NCBI RefSeq assembly: GCF_001012825.1
Contig: NZ_LCZJ02000029.1
Span: 1 to 64,000 of the forward strand
Length of the DNA: 64,000 nt
Direction of reading: 5' to 3'
From: Paenibacillus etheri
Lineage (GTDB): Bacteria; Bacillota; Bacilli; Paenibacillales; Paenibacillaceae
Under the pieces are notes generated by a model that was not told the DNA's origin, did not search any database, and was given only the letters and a program-made list of their open reading frames with translations. The translations under genes and the position numbers were made by a program. Below are positions 62,815 to 64,000 of the stretch, one piece after another; position 1 is the first letter of the stretch, and the number at the start of each line of letters is the position of its first letter.

Positions 62815-63006
62815 ATGCGCAGCTTTTGCGAGTAATTTGAACTTAATGCGGTCTTTTTTGACGGCAAGGTCGTTGATCGCCTGGTACAAGATTTTTACCG
62901 AGATCTAAGCGTAAGTTATGAAATTTCGCTTTCGGAATTTGAAAAGCGCTCCAGGATTCAAAAGATGAAAGAAGTCTTTGCCACATTGCTCTCTCCTTTA
63001 TTCTAG
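62815..63006 (+). pseudogene. C-terminal fragment of a cardiolipin synthase
   Basis: The frame reads MRSFCE, a TAA stop, then FELNAVFFDGKVVDRLVQDF, YRDLSVSYEISLSEFEKRS and ends FATLLSPLF. This is the typical end of Cls-type phospholipase D enzymes (MRSFxxNFExNAxxFD... to LARLLSPLL). The HKD active-site motifs are missing. A stem-loop follows at 63067. Confidence 0.7.
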
Positions 63007-63066
63007 AGGCTAAAAGTAGTTGTTTAGTCAAAAGTTAGAAACACAATCAAATATCTGAAATCAAAT

Positions 63067-63101
63067 AACTCCCATCTTGGCATGCTGCTAAGATGGGAGT
63101 T
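63067..63101. terminator. Stem-loop after the cardiolipin synthase fragment
   Basis: AACTCCCATCTT (63067-63078) is exactly inverted at 63090-63101. The T-run is weak, but the position behind the fragment fits an old terminator. Confidence 0.6.
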
Positions 63102-63378
63102 AACACATCGAGTAAACCATACATACTGATTTATCCCTTGGGCGTATTTGAACAAATTAAATTATTTATCCAAAAAGACTGACATCAAACTTATAATTCT
63201 TTTCCGTAAAAGGAAAACGTTTTTCTTGGCACACCAAATCAATAATTAAACACTATACAGTAAATTTTGTGTCATATAATTTTTCCCTTGAATGTCGATA
63301 GGGAAATTGTTCCATGGATGTTTACCGGGTAACTGAGTTATATTACTTTTCGTTACATAAATGAAAGGTGGTAAATAT

Positions 63379-63987
63379 ATGCCTTTATCTCCACAAATGT
63401 ATCATTGGTTTGTTCGTCCAAAGTGGTTCACAAATAAATATATCCATGAACATATAAAAAACCATTTCCATTTAGAGAACAAAACCGTTCTTGATTTTGG
63501 ATCCGGTACAGGTGCAAATTGCAGTATTTTCAAACCTGGTCTTTATCTCGGCATAGAACCGGATGGTAAAAGGGTTGGACTTGCAAAGCGGCTATTTCCG
63601 AATCATAATTTTATGATTTTTAAAGAAAATTTGATTCCAGCCCAAAATGATTCAATCGACTATATTTTTATTGTAGCCGTTCTTCATCATATCGATGACA
63701 AGCAAATCAAGGGGTATCTGCTTGAATTCGAAAGGATCTTGAAACCAGACGGAAAAGTCATTGTCATGGAGCCGTATCTATGTGAACGAAAGAAATGGAA
63801 TAACCTATTCATGAATTGGTATGATGATGGTAATTATATACGAAACGAGAACAGTTATTTGGACTTGTTTCAATCTGCGCAATACGAGTGCCAAGTATTA
63901 AAAAAGTTTACAAAATGCTTCCTGTACAATGAAATCTTTTTTTTCGCCACAAAGAAAGGAACCCCATGCAGACTCCTGCCAATATAA
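63379..63987 (+). CDS. SAM-dependent methyltransferase, class I
   Basis: The protein (202 residues from ATG 63379, AAAGGTGG seven bases upstream) has motif I (TVLDFGSGTGANCSIF), an acidic SAM-binding position (YLGIEPDGKRVG), and a post-motif II region (DYIFIVAVLHHIDD), followed by LKPDGKVIVMEPY. It methylates an unknown small molecule or lipid. An in-frame ATG at 63361 has no ribosome site. The last residues run almost to the window end, but the stop is inside. Confidence 0.82.
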   Translation: MPLSPQMYHWFVRPKWFTNKYIHEHIKNHFHLENKTVLDFGSGTGANCSIFKPGLYLGIEPDGKRVGLAKRLFPNHNFMIFKENLIPAQNDSIDYIFIVAVLHHIDDKQIKGYLLEFERILKPDGKVIVMEPYLCERKKWNNLFMNWYDDGNYIRNENSYLDLFQSAQYECQVLKKFTKCFLYNEIFFFATKKGTPCRLLPI

Positions 63988-64000
63988 AGCTAGTCGCGCT

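Overview
The window looks like a chromosomal segment of a Paenibacillus-type firmicute. The evidence is a cell-wall-anchored enzyme ending in three S-layer homology (SLH) repeats, two YesM/YesN-type sensor kinase and AraC-type response regulator pairs, a YtdP-like membrane AraC regulator, a GH66 dextranase, many lipoprotein sugar-binding proteins (SBPs), strong AGGAGG ribosome binding sites, and frequent GTG/TTG starts. Most of it is carbohydrate foraging loci, separated by housekeeping genes and decayed mobile DNA.

Layout. 1-0.6 kb: end of an IS1182-like transposase and two terminators. 0.6-7.4 kb: an AraC regulator divergent from an operon for an SBP, two permeases, a tiny membrane protein and a cytosolic GH112 galactosyl phosphorylase. 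7.4-9.3 kb: deoxyribose-phosphate aldolase plus a DeoR regulator, with a uridine phosphorylase fossil upstream. 9.3-11.9 kb: a TetR regulator with its operator inside its own promoter, followed by two bacterial PH-domain membrane proteins (YdbS/YdbT type). 12-14.4 kb: a Gly/Ser-rich protein, an MFS exporter, stem-loops and a gene fragment. 14.4-20.1 kb: two secreted multidomain proteins; the larger has a GH29-like catalytic region and SLH anchors. 20.3-20.9 kb: IS3 remnant. 20.9-31.1 kb: a visibly GC-richer block with sensor kinase, response regulator, two SBPs, two permeases and a beta-helix enzyme. 31.1-32 kb: decayed DNA including a tRNA/tmRNA 3'-end-like sequence. 32-42.1 kb: two dihydrouridine synthase (dus) copies, the second frameshifted, flanking a DMT transporter, a metallo-hydrolase, an LplABC/YtcQ-type importer and a YtdP-type regulator. 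42.1-43.3 kb: ABC ATPase remnant, small membrane protein, XRE regulator. 43.3-53.5 kb: a probable dextran locus with secreted GH66 and GH31 enzymes plus kinase, regulator and SBP but no permease. 53.5-57.4 kb: IS630 remnant, third dus, truncated reverse transcriptase, two small overlapping genes. 57.5-59.3 kb: ECF sigma factor and RsgI-like anti-sigma with a repetitive tail. 60-64 kb: a phosphodiesterase lipoprotein, fossils of a 2-hydroxyacyl-CoA dehydratase activase and a cardiolipin synthase, and a methyltransferase.

How the genes work together. Three complete ABC importers lacking their own ATPase probably share an MsmX-type ATPase encoded elsewhere. Each sits with a dedicated regulator, and two sit with a glycan enzyme. 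In two places an SBP directly follows a YesM/YesN pair. In the dextran locus there is no permease, so that SBP is best explained as the ligand-sensing part of a three-component signal system. The many fossils (IS3, IS630, RT, uridine phosphorylase, dehydratase activase, cardiolipin synthase, second dus copy) show repeated insertion and deletion between the loci.
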